DNA from: an uncultured Nonlabens sp.
Lineage (GTDB): Bacteria > Bacteroidota > Bacteroidia > Flavobacteriales > Flavobacteriaceae
Assembly (NCBI GenBank): GCA_947491755.1
Contig: CANLKV010000006.1
Location: 1 to 43,181 of the forward strand
Length of the DNA: 43,181 bases
Direction: 5' to 3'
This document shows positions 1 to 8,636 of the stretch, one piece after another (the stretch's first letter is position 1; every line of letters starts with the position of its first letter). The notes beneath the pieces are model-generated. The model was not told the DNA's origin. It did not search any database and was given only the letters and a program-made list of their open reading frames with translations. A program made the translations under genes and the position numbers.

Positions 1-2514
1 GCTGTCCTCTGGAAGTGGCGTTACCGTTGGGTCGTCTAGATCGTTGCTGCTACCAGAATCATCGCTTACATCGTCTCTACCATTAGGCGGAGTACCAGTG
101 GCGGTAGCTTGATTGGTACGAGATCCTAAATCTACATCTGACTGAAGAATTGTATAGGATCCAGAAAAAACAGTAGTTTGCTCTCCAGGCTGTAAAGAAC
201 CTGTAAACGAGCCTGTAATAGAACCGTTAGTACCAGTCAGCAAATCATCAGTCAGTCTTATATTAGTTAGTGTTGTTGTTCCTGTATTTGTAATTATAAA
301 AGAATATGAAATTATCTCACCCACTTGCGCTAATCCATCGTTATCATTAGCAGCAATACCGCTACCTCTGTCTGTAAATACGCTTGTTTTTATCACAGAA
401 ATTTGATCTAACAATGTTAGAGGAGTTACCGTTACATCGTCAGGATTACCATTGCCATTTGTATCAATATTGGTATCATTACCTGGATCATCTGAGAGAT
501 CGCTAATGGTGTCACCAGTTGAATTTGTTCCTGTACCAGTAATTTGATTTCTAACTTCACCAGCGTTGAGCTCTTCTTGAGTAATTTCATGAGTAGCTGT
601 TAATGTAACCTGAGCACCAGCAGCTAAACTAGTTATACGAGTTCTACTCAAAACACCATTGTCATCAACTAAAGTGATATTATTGAGAACGGAGTTACCA
701 GTATTGCGAACAACAACATCGTAAGTAATCGTTTTTCCAGCCTCATCATAGACGCCTGGTCGGTCAGATTTTGTTATAGAAAGGGTGGTCCCTACCGTCA
801 ACAAAGCAGCGTTGCTCACTTCGTTTGCACAAGCATAAGAAGAGCTTGTAACAATCGCCCTATATAGATTACCATTAAAACTTGCAGGTGCATTTGTTAT
901 AACTAATGTATTTGAGAAAACACCGCTATACTGTGCGTTGTTATTAAGGTTAACATAAGCACCGCCATTAGTGCTTACCTGCCATCTATACAGAGGATTG
1001 CTACCAGAGGCTGCAACTGTAAATTGTGCTGTATTATTACCTGCAATAATTGCCGTGTCATTAGAAGGCTGAGAAGTAATGTTAATATCAGTTCCTGCCT
1101 CTCTGAAATCAAAGACATTATTATTATTCCCGTCTCTAGGTCTAACCGTATAATTCGTCCCTGCAGAATTTACTGACTGACCGCCGCCACTTATAACAAG
1201 GCCGTTAGAATTTACATTTACTGGAGAACCTCCCAATAATCCATCACTATTGGGGTCCTGTAAACCAGCTTCTATAACGTCAGGACAGCCATCGTTGTCT
1301 GAATCAAGATCTATTCGGTTAGGGCGGTTTGAATCATTATCATCATTTGCTGAATTTCCTCCTTCATCCACATCTGTAATACCATCGTTATCGTCATCTA
1401 GATCTACAGAATCTGCTACGCCGTCGCGGTCAAAGTCTACACCATCGATAAAATCATTGTTTACGATAGAGGCCTCCCTTACCACAACAGTAATTAAATT
1501 ATCATTAGCGCCGTCAGTATCTGAAACGGAAGCAACTCCGAAACCACTACGCAGATTAGTAGGATCTACCTCTCTAATTCTAAAAGTTTGAGAACCTAGG
1601 CTAGGATCCCTGGTAGCATTGAATTGATAATCACCATTAGCATCTGTAACGCGACGATCTAGCTCATTACCATTAGCGTCTTCCAAAATAACGGTCACAC
1701 CAGGAATAGGTGTGCCGTTGTCTTGCAATACAGATCCACATAACAAGGGCTGTGTGACAAAAACCGTTACAGGCGCAACAAACTGAGCTCGCTCTAAAAC
1801 AAGTGCAAAAAATCTATCACTCTGTGTACCGTTGCCCTCTTTACCTACACGATAGGTAAACGAGTTTCTATTTTCATAGTAATTACTAAATGTATATCTA
1901 GGGTCCTGATCTATAGGCTCAATCGGTGCAGAAGTATTATCAATATTCTGTCCTCGTATGATTGATCCTTGTTGAGAGATTGCTATCTGAGTATTAGCAG
2001 ATCTTGTGAAAGCGTCTGTTAGAGAAAGTTCCACTCTTTCTTGAACGCTCTGACCGCCCGGTGAGCCCCCATCAATATCAAATGAGGTAGCATAAAAACA
2101 AACACTGTTTGCTAATCTCCTGGTACCGCTTTCTACAAGAGATATTCTAAAAAGCGCACTAACGCTACCAGGATTACTCGCTGATATACGTGGTTGAAAT
2201 GCCCTAGGCAATCCTCCACTAGTTACATCTATTTCTAATAGCGAGGTATTGTTAAGCTCCAACACTTCCACCAAAACATCTATCGCTGGATTTTGATTGA
2301 TCGATCCTGCAGCGTTAGGAAAGCGGTAAATTGCACCTACAGACAATGGATTTCCTTGTATGAGAACAGGCTCTGCCTCAAATGAAACTACATCATAGCA
2401 GTTTTCACGTAAACAAGAGCGCGATTGACCGTATGACGACAGGGCCATACACCCAAAAATAAAAGCGAAGAATAACTGTAAAGATGATTTTTTTACAATA
2501 GTAGAGTTGCTCAT
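1..2514 (-). CDS. Large secreted multi-domain repeat protein (adhesin-like), 3' end outside window
   Basis: This frame is open from an ATG at 2514 down to base 1, giving the first 838 residues of a longer protein. It starts with a signal peptide (about residues 1-30, ending SSYGQ). After a unique region comes a CNA-B/SdrD-like beta domain (about 256-325, GTPIPGVTVILED). Next is a thrombospondin-type-3-like Asp-rich calcium-binding stretch (about 355-425, DRDGVADSVDLDDDNDG), then an Ig-like domain (about 474-571, ITSQPSNDT). Two repeats of the DUF11/DUF7507 kind follow (about 573-698 and 700-838), each with an ITYDVVVRNTG or ISYSFIITNTG motif. This layout is usual for flavobacterial surface adhesins exported by the type IX system. 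The C-terminal sorting domain that would prove it lies outside the window. The coding call is firm; the adhesin role is inferred. Confidence 0.88.
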   Translation of the reverse strand, partial: MSNSTIVKKSSLQLFFAFIFGCMALSSYGQSRSCLRENCYDVVSFEAEPVLIQGNPLSVGAIYRFPNAAGSINQNPAIDVLVEVLELNNTSLLEIDVTSGGLPRAFQPRISASNPGSVSALFRISLVESGTRRLANSVCFYATSFDIDGGSPGGQSVQERVELSLTDAFTRSANTQIAISQQGSIIRGQNIDNTSAPIEPIDQDPRYTFSNYYENRNSFTYRVGKEGNGTQSDRFFALVLERAQFVAPVTVFVTQPLLCGSVLQDNGTPIPGVTVILEDANGNELDRRVTDANGDYQFNATRDPSLGSQTFRIREVDPTNLRSGFGVASVSDTDGANDNLITVVVREASIVNNDFIDGVDFDRDGVADSVDLDDDNDGITDVDEGGNSANDDNDSNRPNRIDLDSDNDGCPDVIEAGLQDPNSDGLLGGSPVNVNSNGLVISGGGQSVNSAGTNYTVRPRDGNNNNVFDFREAGTDINITSQPSNDTAIIAGNNTAQFTVAASGSNPLYRWQVSTNGGAYVNLNNNAQYSGVFSNTLVITNAPASFNGNLYRAIVTSSSYACANEVSNAALLTVGTTLSITKSDRPGVYDEAGKTITYDVVVRNTGNSVLNNITLVDDNGVLSRTRITSLAAGAQVTLTATHEITQEELNAGEVRNQITGTGTNSTGDTISDLSDDPGNDTNIDTNGNGNPDDVTVTPLTLLDQISVIKTSVFTDRGSGIAANDNDGLAQVGEIISYSFIITNTGTTTLTNIRLTDDLLTGTNGSITGSFTGSLQPGEQTTVFSGSYTILQSDVDLGSRTNQATATGTPPNGRDDVSDDSGSSNDLDDPTVTPLPEDS

Positions 2515-3070
2515 TGACTAATTGATTAAATGATTCAATAGCACTAAGACAGAGAGCTTACTCAGTATAATGATGAAAAATATACAGCAGATACTAACCC
2601 CCTAACTTTAGTAACATTGCTTAAGGATAAAACATCCTTTAAGGAGGTAAAATTAAGGTATTGCTAGACACGTACAAATACTTTCGGCTTGCAAGATATA
2701 TAAACGACTAAAAGGACGTTACTCTATTGTGAATTTAACAAATGTTAACACCTTATTGTAAAACAAAGACAATTCAGCTATTTAAATTAACCATTCAAGG
2801 CGTTAGGTTCTATTTCGCTTTCGCGAAAGCGAAAAAAAATGAAGTTCCCCTGGACATCACTTAATTCATAACCATTACAGACTGTATAATTATAGAGCAT
2901 AATCTATATCCTGCAAAATAGAGTAACAATACGATAATTTCAGGTTAAAATATTGACGACACATCCACCTCAGACTTGAAATCACAATATTAAAAAATAA
3001 TAGGCGAGATAGAATAAGGAGGTAAGCATCCTAGGCACCACTTTTCGAACCATCAAAAAAATACCGTAAT
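2515..3070. other. Gene-poor intergenic stretch
   Basis: No credible gene is seen in these 556 bases on either strand. The stretch holds the start-proximal leader of the secreted repeat protein, one full copy of the palindromic repeat (2813-2834), and a weak hairpin with arms 2623-2628 and 2634-2639 (AAGGAT/ATCCTT). It is AT-rich with scattered stops in all frames. I could not identify a convincing TAnnTTTG promoter for the leftward gene. Confidence 0.6.
2813..2834. repeat. Palindromic repeat, copy 1 (intergenic, 22-bp perfect)
   Basis: The 16-base core CGCTTTCGCGAAAGCG is flanked by TTT and AAA, so the perfect palindrome is 22 bases. The same core recurs through the window (see the other repeat entries). 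It lies alone in the gene-poor stretch about 300 bases upstream of the leftward secreted repeat protein. Confidence 0.9.
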
Positions 3071-3099
3071 AAAAAAGCCTCACATTACTGTGAGGCTTT
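3069..3099 (-). terminator. Rho-independent terminator of the initiator tRNA
   Basis: An 11-bp perfect stem (arms 3074-3084 and 3089-3099, AAAGCCTCACA/TGTGAGGCTTT) with a TTAC loop is followed on the minus strand by a T-rich run. It begins only a few bases past the 3' end of the tRNA, so it very likely ends that transcript. Confidence 0.88.
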
Positions 3100-3105
3100 C
3101 TCTAG

Positions 3106-3178
<73 letters not shown>

Positions 3179-3250
3179 ATGAATAATACAATTTGAACCT
3201 GGTTTAAACCTGCAAGTAATAATCTTGCCTCAAATTTTATTAATGGATGG

Positions 3251-3282
3251 CAAATATACATAACTTTTGATCTGTGCACAAA
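3251..3282 (-). promoter_or_regulatory. Promoter of the initiator tRNA
   Basis: On the minus strand TATATTTG (3251-3258) matches the Bacteroidota -7 consensus TAnnTTTG exactly. A TTTG -33 element (3279-3282) sits about 20 bases upstream. Transcription would start near 3244, leaving a leader of about 65 nt to be removed from the tRNA. Confidence 0.7.
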
Positions 3283-3383
3283 CTTTTGATTGGAGTATTT
3301 ACATCTGTTCGTTAATTAAATCTCAAACCACACGCAAACAACAAGTTGAACCTGGTAAATTAATTACATTGTAAAAAAAAGTT

Positions 3384-3857
3384 ATGTCATCACCTGTAAA
3401 CACAGAAGAACTGCTACAAAGTATTCTTGAAAAAACTTATGATGCGCAGCGAGGTTATTCTAATGCTGCCGAGGTCACTAATCATGTAGAATTGAAACGC
3501 TGGTTTGCTCAACAAGGCGCCAGACGCACTCAATATGCTGCTAGTATCACTACAGAAATGAAACGCATGAATGAGGAGCCAGAATTTGATGGCTCTTTTA
3601 CGGGCGATCTACATCGCAGCTGGATGAATATTAAGGCTGCTTTAAGCAGTAATAAGGATGAAACCATCCTGGAAGAATGCCTGCGTGGTGAAAAAGCCGC
3701 TGTTGAAGAGTACAATCAGGTCCTTGAGTATCACAAACGACTCCCACAAACCGTAGTCAGTATACTACAGGCACAACGAGATGAAATATACACGACAATT
3801 AATCAAATAAGACGGCTAGAGGACATCGCTGAAAACAACGATGAGCCTAATACATAG
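3384..3857 (+). CDS. PA2169 family four-helix-bundle protein (DUF2383)
   Basis: This 157-residue protein is all alpha-helical, with no signal peptide or membrane segment. It resembles the PA2169/DUF2383 family, a ferritin-like four-helix bundle. Typical features are the early helix EELLQSILEKTYDAQRGY, the helix ELKRWFAQQGARRTQYA, and the acidic helix LRGEKAAVEEYNQVLE. Family members often respond to stress, but no biochemical function is established to my knowledge. The gene stands alone: the tRNA upstream is on the other strand and the efflux operon converges from the right. No clear -7 TAnnTTTG motif precedes it. Family call fairly sure, function unknown. Confidence 0.85.
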   Translation: MSSPVNTEELLQSILEKTYDAQRGYSNAAEVTNHVELKRWFAQQGARRTQYAASITTEMKRMNEEPEFDGSFTGDLHRSWMNIKAALSSNKDETILEECLRGEKAAVEEYNQVLEYHKRLPQTVVSILQAQRDEIYTTINQIRRLEDIAENNDEPNT

Positions 3858-3875
3858 GTTGTCCAACAGCTTATT

Positions 3876-4055
3876 TTATTGACCCAGCTCATTTGCTGTA
3901 AAAAACTCCAACTCGCCATCTTCAAACGTCACTGAGATTTCAATAGGATTACAACATACCTCGCAATCTTCAATATAAGTCTGGCTTTGTGATGAGTCCA
4001 GCAGCATGGAAATCTCCTGCCAGCAATGGGGACAAGAGAAAAAATGCTCTATCAT
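3876..4055 (-). CDS. CPXCG-type cysteine-rich small protein
   Basis: This 59-residue ORF starts MIEHFFSCPHCWQ. It carries cysteine groups at C8/C11 and C31/C34/C35 (CPHC and CEVCC), as in the CPXCG-motif family of putative zinc-ribbon proteins, although Gly of CPxCG is Trp here. The C-terminal half is acidic (TFEDGELEFF). Its ATG overlaps the TGA of tolC in an ATGA, so translation is probably coupled to the efflux operon. The stop at 3876 is 18 bases from the end of the convergent PA2169-type gene. Metal binding is inferred from the cysteines only. Confidence 0.85.
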   Translation of the reverse strand: MIEHFFSCPHCWQEISMLLDSSQSQTYIEDCEVCCNPIEISVTFEDGELEFFTANELGQ

Positions 4056-5425
4056 AAGTTGACATTTAATAATTGACCGGTGAGCTGCAGCAACTGAAAT
4101 TCTGCCAATTTTGCATCGTACTTTGCAAGGTTCATGGTCGTTTCTGCATCTAATAAATTTACTTGCGCTTGTCTAAATTCAATACTAGTGACCTGTCCTA
4201 GTTCAAATTGCTCTCTAGTACGCTCAAAATTATTTCGATTAGTAGCAACGTTCTGTTCTTGCATTCTGAAAATAGCGAGTGCATTTGCATAATTACCCCT
4301 TGCATTTGCCACATCTCGCTTTACTTGCTGGTAGGTTTGTTTTTTAAGGACATCCCTATTTTCCTTTTCTATCAATGCATTGCGCAAGCGAGTAATGGAG
4401 CTACCGCCATCAAAAATATTCCAAGTAAGATTTGCACCCAGTTGAAAGCTATCCCCTATTCTAGTCGTACCTGGAAAAAAGGCGCTAGCAGGACTGTCAT
4501 TTTGATTCCATCCATAGGAACCAAATAATCCAATCGTAGGTAGTAATAATGCTCGTGTCGTTTTTATATCGTATGCACTTATTTCTAGATTGCTCTCTGC
4601 CTCCAGCAGCGCAACATTATTTTTTTCGATTTGATCAATAAAGCTATCAATGGTCAGTAGGTTTTTGAATGTAACAACAGTATCAATTTTAAATTGCTCT
4701 TCCAACTCTCGATTCATGAGCAGATTTAAATCGCGCTTTGTGTTCTCTAGCTGCTGCCGCGCATTGAGCACATTGATGCTGTCCGTATTTATATCTACCA
4801 TTGCATTGAGTACCTCCAGTTTGTTTACTTGACCATACTCAAATCGATATTCAGCACGTTTTTTACGCTCTTTGCTTACGGCAAGAGTCTGCTCAAAAAC
4901 GTCCAGGTTTTCTGATAGTCGGGCAACTTCTAGATAAACACTCATCAATTGAACGGTCGTATTCTCGACCGTAGAACGCACCTGCAGCTTACTCAAGTTG
5001 TACTGCTCTTGCAAACGCTTGTAGTTATACCACCGGCCTAAACCATCAAACAGGGTATAATTAACCTCAACACCAGCACTGTAAGTGCGCGATATCGCAT
5101 CGTTGATAACAATGTTTTCTCTTATCGTACCGTCTGGATTTGTGGCTCCATTAAAGTCGGTGTCTGAGTCTGCATTCTCATACGTGGCGCCCGCTGTACC
5201 TTGTAAACTAGGTAAAAAGTTTGAGTTGAGAATGCCTTGATTATTATCTGCAATGGCTTCTTGATTTCGAGCAACGATGATGTCAAAATTGTTTTCTAGC
5301 ATCAAGGCGATGGACTCCTCCTTTGTCAATAACGGTTCTAGAGATTGTTGAGAGTTCGCTTTCGCGAAAGCGAGAGTCATCAGAACCGTCGTTACAATAA
5401 ACTGGCTAATCTTCATCCTGCTCAT
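4052..5425 (-). CDS. TolC family outer membrane efflux protein
   Basis: A 457-residue outer-membrane channel subunit of a tripartite efflux pump. The signal peptide spans about residues 1-25 (TLAFAKANS). Two homologous halves follow, each with long alternating helices and strands, as in TolC/OEP proteins; FDGLGRWYNYKRLQEQYN in the first half has its counterpart FDGGSSITRLRNALIEKEN in the second. The length is normal. It is the third gene of the adaptor-pump-channel operon, overlapping the pump by 20 bases and the small cysteine-rich gene by 4. The start could be M1 or M4. A palindromic repeat copy encodes the end of the signal peptide. Confidence 0.93.
   Translation of the reverse strand: MSRMKISQFIVTTVLMTLAFAKANSQQSLEPLLTKEESIALMLENNFDIIVARNQEAIADNNQGILNSNFLPSLQGTAGATYENADSDTDFNGATNPDGTIRENIVINDAISRTYSAGVEVNYTLFDGLGRWYNYKRLQEQYNLSKLQVRSTVENTTVQLMSVYLEVARLSENLDVFEQTLAVSKERKKRAEYRFEYGQVNKLEVLNAMVDINTDSINVLNARQQLENTKRDLNLLMNRELEEQFKIDTVVTFKNLLTIDSFIDQIEKNNVALLEAESNLEISAYDIKTTRALLLPTIGLFGSYGWNQNDSPASAFFPGTTRIGDSFQLGANLTWNIFDGGSSITRLRNALIEKENRDVLKKQTYQQVKRDVANARGNYANALAIFRMQEQNVATNRNNFERTREQFELGQVTSIEFRQAQVNLLDAETTMNLAKYDAKLAEFQLLQLTGQLLNVNL
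5355..5373. repeat. Palindromic repeat, copy 2 (inside tolC)
   Basis: The exact core CGCTTTCGCGAAAGCG (5357-5372) lies within the tolC-like gene. Read on the coding strand it gives AFAKA at residues 19-23, at the end of the signal peptide hydrophobic core. Confidence 0.9.
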
Positions 5426-8400
5426 TTTGATAATTTTCCAGTGCTTCTTTTTCTTTATGTGCTGCCGTTACTTGCTTTGTTGGCACTTTTTCCCCTGTGC
5501 GCAACCAGTGAATCCACGCTTTTGTATTATTCGTAAAGCTCAAAAATAAGGGTAGCAACAACAAGGTAAGTAAGGTAGCGATCGCGATACCGTATGAAAT
5601 TGAAATAGCCATGGGTTTTAGAAATTGAGCCTGTCTGCTTTTTTCCAGCAGTAAGGGTGCAAGACCTGCAATCGTTGTAAGCGAGGTTAAGAAAATTGCT
5701 CTAAATCTACTTTTACCCGCTTCATATAGGGCATCATTAAAATCCAGTCCTTGGGCAATAAGTGAATTAAACTTACCTATCAATACCAGTCCATCATTGA
5801 CCATTATCCCCACGAGAGCTATGATACCTAACAAACTTAATATATTGACTGGAAAACCATGAATATAGTGTCCCCACGCGACCGCTATAAAACTAAATGG
5901 AATCAGTAATATAAGCATGATGGGCTGCGTACCACTGCGGAATGTGAAGGCAATCACAAAGTAAATAAGCAATAAAACTATGGGGAAGATAAAGCTTGCA
6001 CTACTTACAATTTTATCTTTCTCTCGAGCCTGCCCGTTTGAATAATTAGGTGTGATGGTAGGGTACTTCTTTTGCAGTTCCGGTACGATCTCATTTTGAA
6101 TATTTGCCAATATATCTGTAACGCTTTCGTTAGGATCTTTAAGGTCTGCATTTATCTGTATCTCGCGACGTCCCTCTAGATGATTAATTACTACATCACC
6201 TCTTTCAATGGTGTAATCAGTAATATCTCGCAGGGGAACACGGTCTCCTGCTGGTGTAACTATACGCAGCTCGTCCATGTCTTTGATACTATTGCGGTTG
6301 TCACGCTCATATCGCACCCATACTTTAATTTCATCCTGACCGCGCTGGAAACGTTGTGCCTCCCTTCCAAAAAAAGCGGCACGCACCTGCGCCATTACTG
6401 CTTGAGAGTTGAGACCCAGGGCATATGCATTATCGTTAAGGTCTAATTTAATTTCTTTAATCCCTGCTGGATCATTATCCTCTATATCTTTAAGCAACGG
6501 GTTGCGGCTCAATATTTCCTTAAAATCTTCAGTTGCTGCCTTGAGCTCTGAGATGTCATTACTCAACAACGATACAGATATAGGGCTCCCACCAAAATTA
6601 CCTCCAGAACCGAAGGTTAAAGTTTCTGCACCTGGGATCTCCCCTACTAATTCTCTCAAACGATTTGCAACGATGGGCGATTTGAGCTCCTCTGGGCGTG
6701 TTTCTCCTGGTAATAAATTGATCGATAAACTGGCAGACGATGCAGAGCTTTGTGCCTTTATAATATTCTCAAATAGATCAACGGTGTCACCATACTGTTC
6801 TCCTTGAAGGTATTCTTTTGTCAACTCTTCATTGACAATTTTTGCCTTCTCTTGAATGGAGGAGATGATAGAGTCTGTAATAGACTCTGCCGTACCATTA
6901 GGCATTTCTAGGGTTACTGATACCTGGTCACTCGAGATTTGTGGGAATAAAGTCACCCCTACTATTCCACCTTGCACAGAGCCTATCGTTAAAATAAAAC
7001 TTGCTAGAAAAATAGAAAAGGTAAGCAGTTGGTTTTTTATCGTAAATCTCAATACTGGCGCATACATTTTATCCCGCATCCAGTTCATCGCTTGATCGCC
7101 GTACTTATTGATCTGGCGCATTTTTTGAAATAATTTTGCCACACCTTTTTTGGGAACTTCAGATCGAGGCTGTAAGGCCTTGGAATGCGCTAGGTGAGCA
7201 GGCAAAATAATAAGAGCTTCTACCAGCGACACCGCTAGTGTCAAAATAACAATCACTGATACCTCACTAAAAAATTCTCCGATTCTACCATCTAGATATA
7301 AGAAAGTAGAAAAAGCGAGTATTGTCGTTATAATAGCACTCAATATGGGTGGTATTACCTCCATGGTACCGTCTACAGCAGCTTGTATAGGATCTTTTCC
7401 ATCCTCGTAATGTTGATAAATATTCTCTGCTATAACAATCCCGTCATCTACTAAAATACCTATGACAATGATCATCCCAAAAAGAGACAGAACATTTATT
7501 GTGACATCAAATTGCCCAGCAAAAATAAACATACCTAGAAAGGCTATAGGCAATCCAAAAGCTACCCAAAAAGCCAATCGCGTATTTAAAAAAACTGATA
7601 AAAACACCAACACTAGTAACATACCGATGATGGCATTTTCTGTGAGTAGCGCGGTGCGTTGATTCAAAGTAATGGATCGATCACTCACCACGTTAAGCTG
7701 CACATTTGTAAATCGCTGATTGTACCTGTCTATGTACTCGTTTACCTTTTCTGCACTATTGATAAGATCTTCCGCATTGGTACTGGTTACAGTGATCTCT
7801 ACAGCACGCTCTCCATTAAAGTAAGTCGCATTAGGTGTTTCAGAAAACCGATCTCTTACAACCGCCACATCTTTTAAAAAGATGGTGGTGCCATCGGTTT
7901 GTGTGCGCACAGGTATATAATTAAGCTCATCACCGTAATAGGAACGGTTATTTGCCCGTATTAGGTATTGCTCAACATCCGTTTTGATGTTCCCGCCAGT
8001 AGTTAAAATATTAGAGCTTGCTACCGCATCTGCGATCTCTTGAAAGGTAATGTCATAACCTAGTAGAGTATTTTGGTTTACGGCAATCTCGATCTCTTCT
8101 GCAGGATAACCAGAAATAGCAATTTGTGATATACCCTCCATGGCTCGCAAGTCATTTTCAATATCACGAGCGAGTTCTTTTAATGTATTTAACGAGACGT
8201 TCTTTCCACTCAGGGCAAAGGTTATTGTAGGTCTAGATTCTTCTTGTTTTGCAACAACGAGTGGTTCCATACCCGCAGGAAAAGAAGGAACCCGATCTAC
8301 CGCATTCTTAACTTCCAGCAACATAAAATCTATATTGTAGCCCTTTACAATCTCTACTGTAATGGTACCACTATTCTCACGAGACGCTGATGTAACGCGA

Positions 8401-8636
8401 TCGATGCCCTCAATACCCTTTAAATTATCCTCTATTTTTAAAACAACGCCCTCTTCTATTTCTTGTGGTGATGCACCAAGATAATTTACGCTTATTGTTA
8501 TGATTTTTGAATCGACTAATGGGAAGAATGACGATTTGAGCGACAGCATCCCGAGAATCCCAAAAATGGCAAATGCAGCGATAACAACGTTTACTGCTAC
8601 ATGGTGCTTAATAAAATAAGTGATAACAGACCTCAT
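5406..8636 (-). CDS. RND efflux pump permease (AcrB/HAE1-like)
   Basis: The 1076-residue inner-membrane pump of a tripartite system exports substrates using the proton gradient. The N terminus has the usual TM1 (VNVVIAAFAIFGILGMLSL), followed by two large periplasmic domains and two six-helix membrane blocks. The proton-relay aspartates are visible in TM4 (GILVDDGIVIAENIY, D397-D398). The second half has the matching VGIMVNDGLVLIGK segment. Absence of CusA-type metal methionine patterns favours the hydrophobe/drug exporter branch, but the substrate cannot be named. It overlaps the adaptor by 4 bases (ATGA) and tolC by 20, so the three genes form one operon. Confidence 0.95.
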   Translation of the reverse strand: MRSVITYFIKHHVAVNVVIAAFAIFGILGMLSLKSSFFPLVDSKIITISVNYLGASPQEIEEGVVLKIEDNLKGIEGIDRVTSASRENSGTITVEIVKGYNIDFMLLEVKNAVDRVPSFPAGMEPLVVAKQEESRPTITFALSGKNVSLNTLKELARDIENDLRAMEGISQIAISGYPAEEIEIAVNQNTLLGYDITFQEIADAVASSNILTTGGNIKTDVEQYLIRANNRSYYGDELNYIPVRTQTDGTTIFLKDVAVVRDRFSETPNATYFNGERAVEITVTSTNAEDLINSAEKVNEYIDRYNQRFTNVQLNVVSDRSITLNQRTALLTENAIIGMLLVLVFLSVFLNTRLAFWVAFGLPIAFLGMFIFAGQFDVTINVLSLFGMIIVIGILVDDGIVIAENIYQHYEDGKDPIQAAVDGTMEVIPPILSAIITTILAFSTFLYLDGRIGEFFSEVSVIVILTLAVSLVEALIILPAHLAHSKALQPRSEVPKKGVAKLFQKMRQINKYGDQAMNWMRDKMYAPVLRFTIKNQLLTFSIFLASFILTIGSVQGGIVGVTLFPQISSDQVSVTLEMPNGTAESITDSIISSIQEKAKIVNEELTKEYLQGEQYGDTVDLFENIIKAQSSASSASLSINLLPGETRPEELKSPIVANRLRELVGEIPGAETLTFGSGGNFGGSPISVSLLSNDISELKAATEDFKEILSRNPLLKDIEDNDPAGIKEIKLDLNDNAYALGLNSQAVMAQVRAAFFGREAQRFQRGQDEIKVWVRYERDNRNSIKDMDELRIVTPAGDRVPLRDITDYTIERGDVVINHLEGRREIQINADLKDPNESVTDILANIQNEIVPELQKKYPTITPNYSNGQAREKDKIVSSASFIFPIVLLLIYFVIAFTFRSGTQPIMLILLIPFSFIAVAWGHYIHGFPVNILSLLGIIALVGIMVNDGLVLIGKFNSLIAQGLDFNDALYEAGKSRFRAIFLTSLTTIAGLAPLLLEKSRQAQFLKPMAISISYGIAIATLLTLLLLPLFLSFTNNTKAWIHWLRTGEKVPTKQVTAAHKEKEALENYQNEQDED

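Noticed and set aside
1250..1591. Ser-rich plus-strand open frame
   Set aside because: It is antisense to the Asp/Gly-rich part of the secreted repeat protein; Ser-rich low-complexity shadows are expected there.
6409..6807. Plus-strand open frame of about 130 codons
   Set aside because: Antisense to the RND pump, with no family resemblance or start signals.
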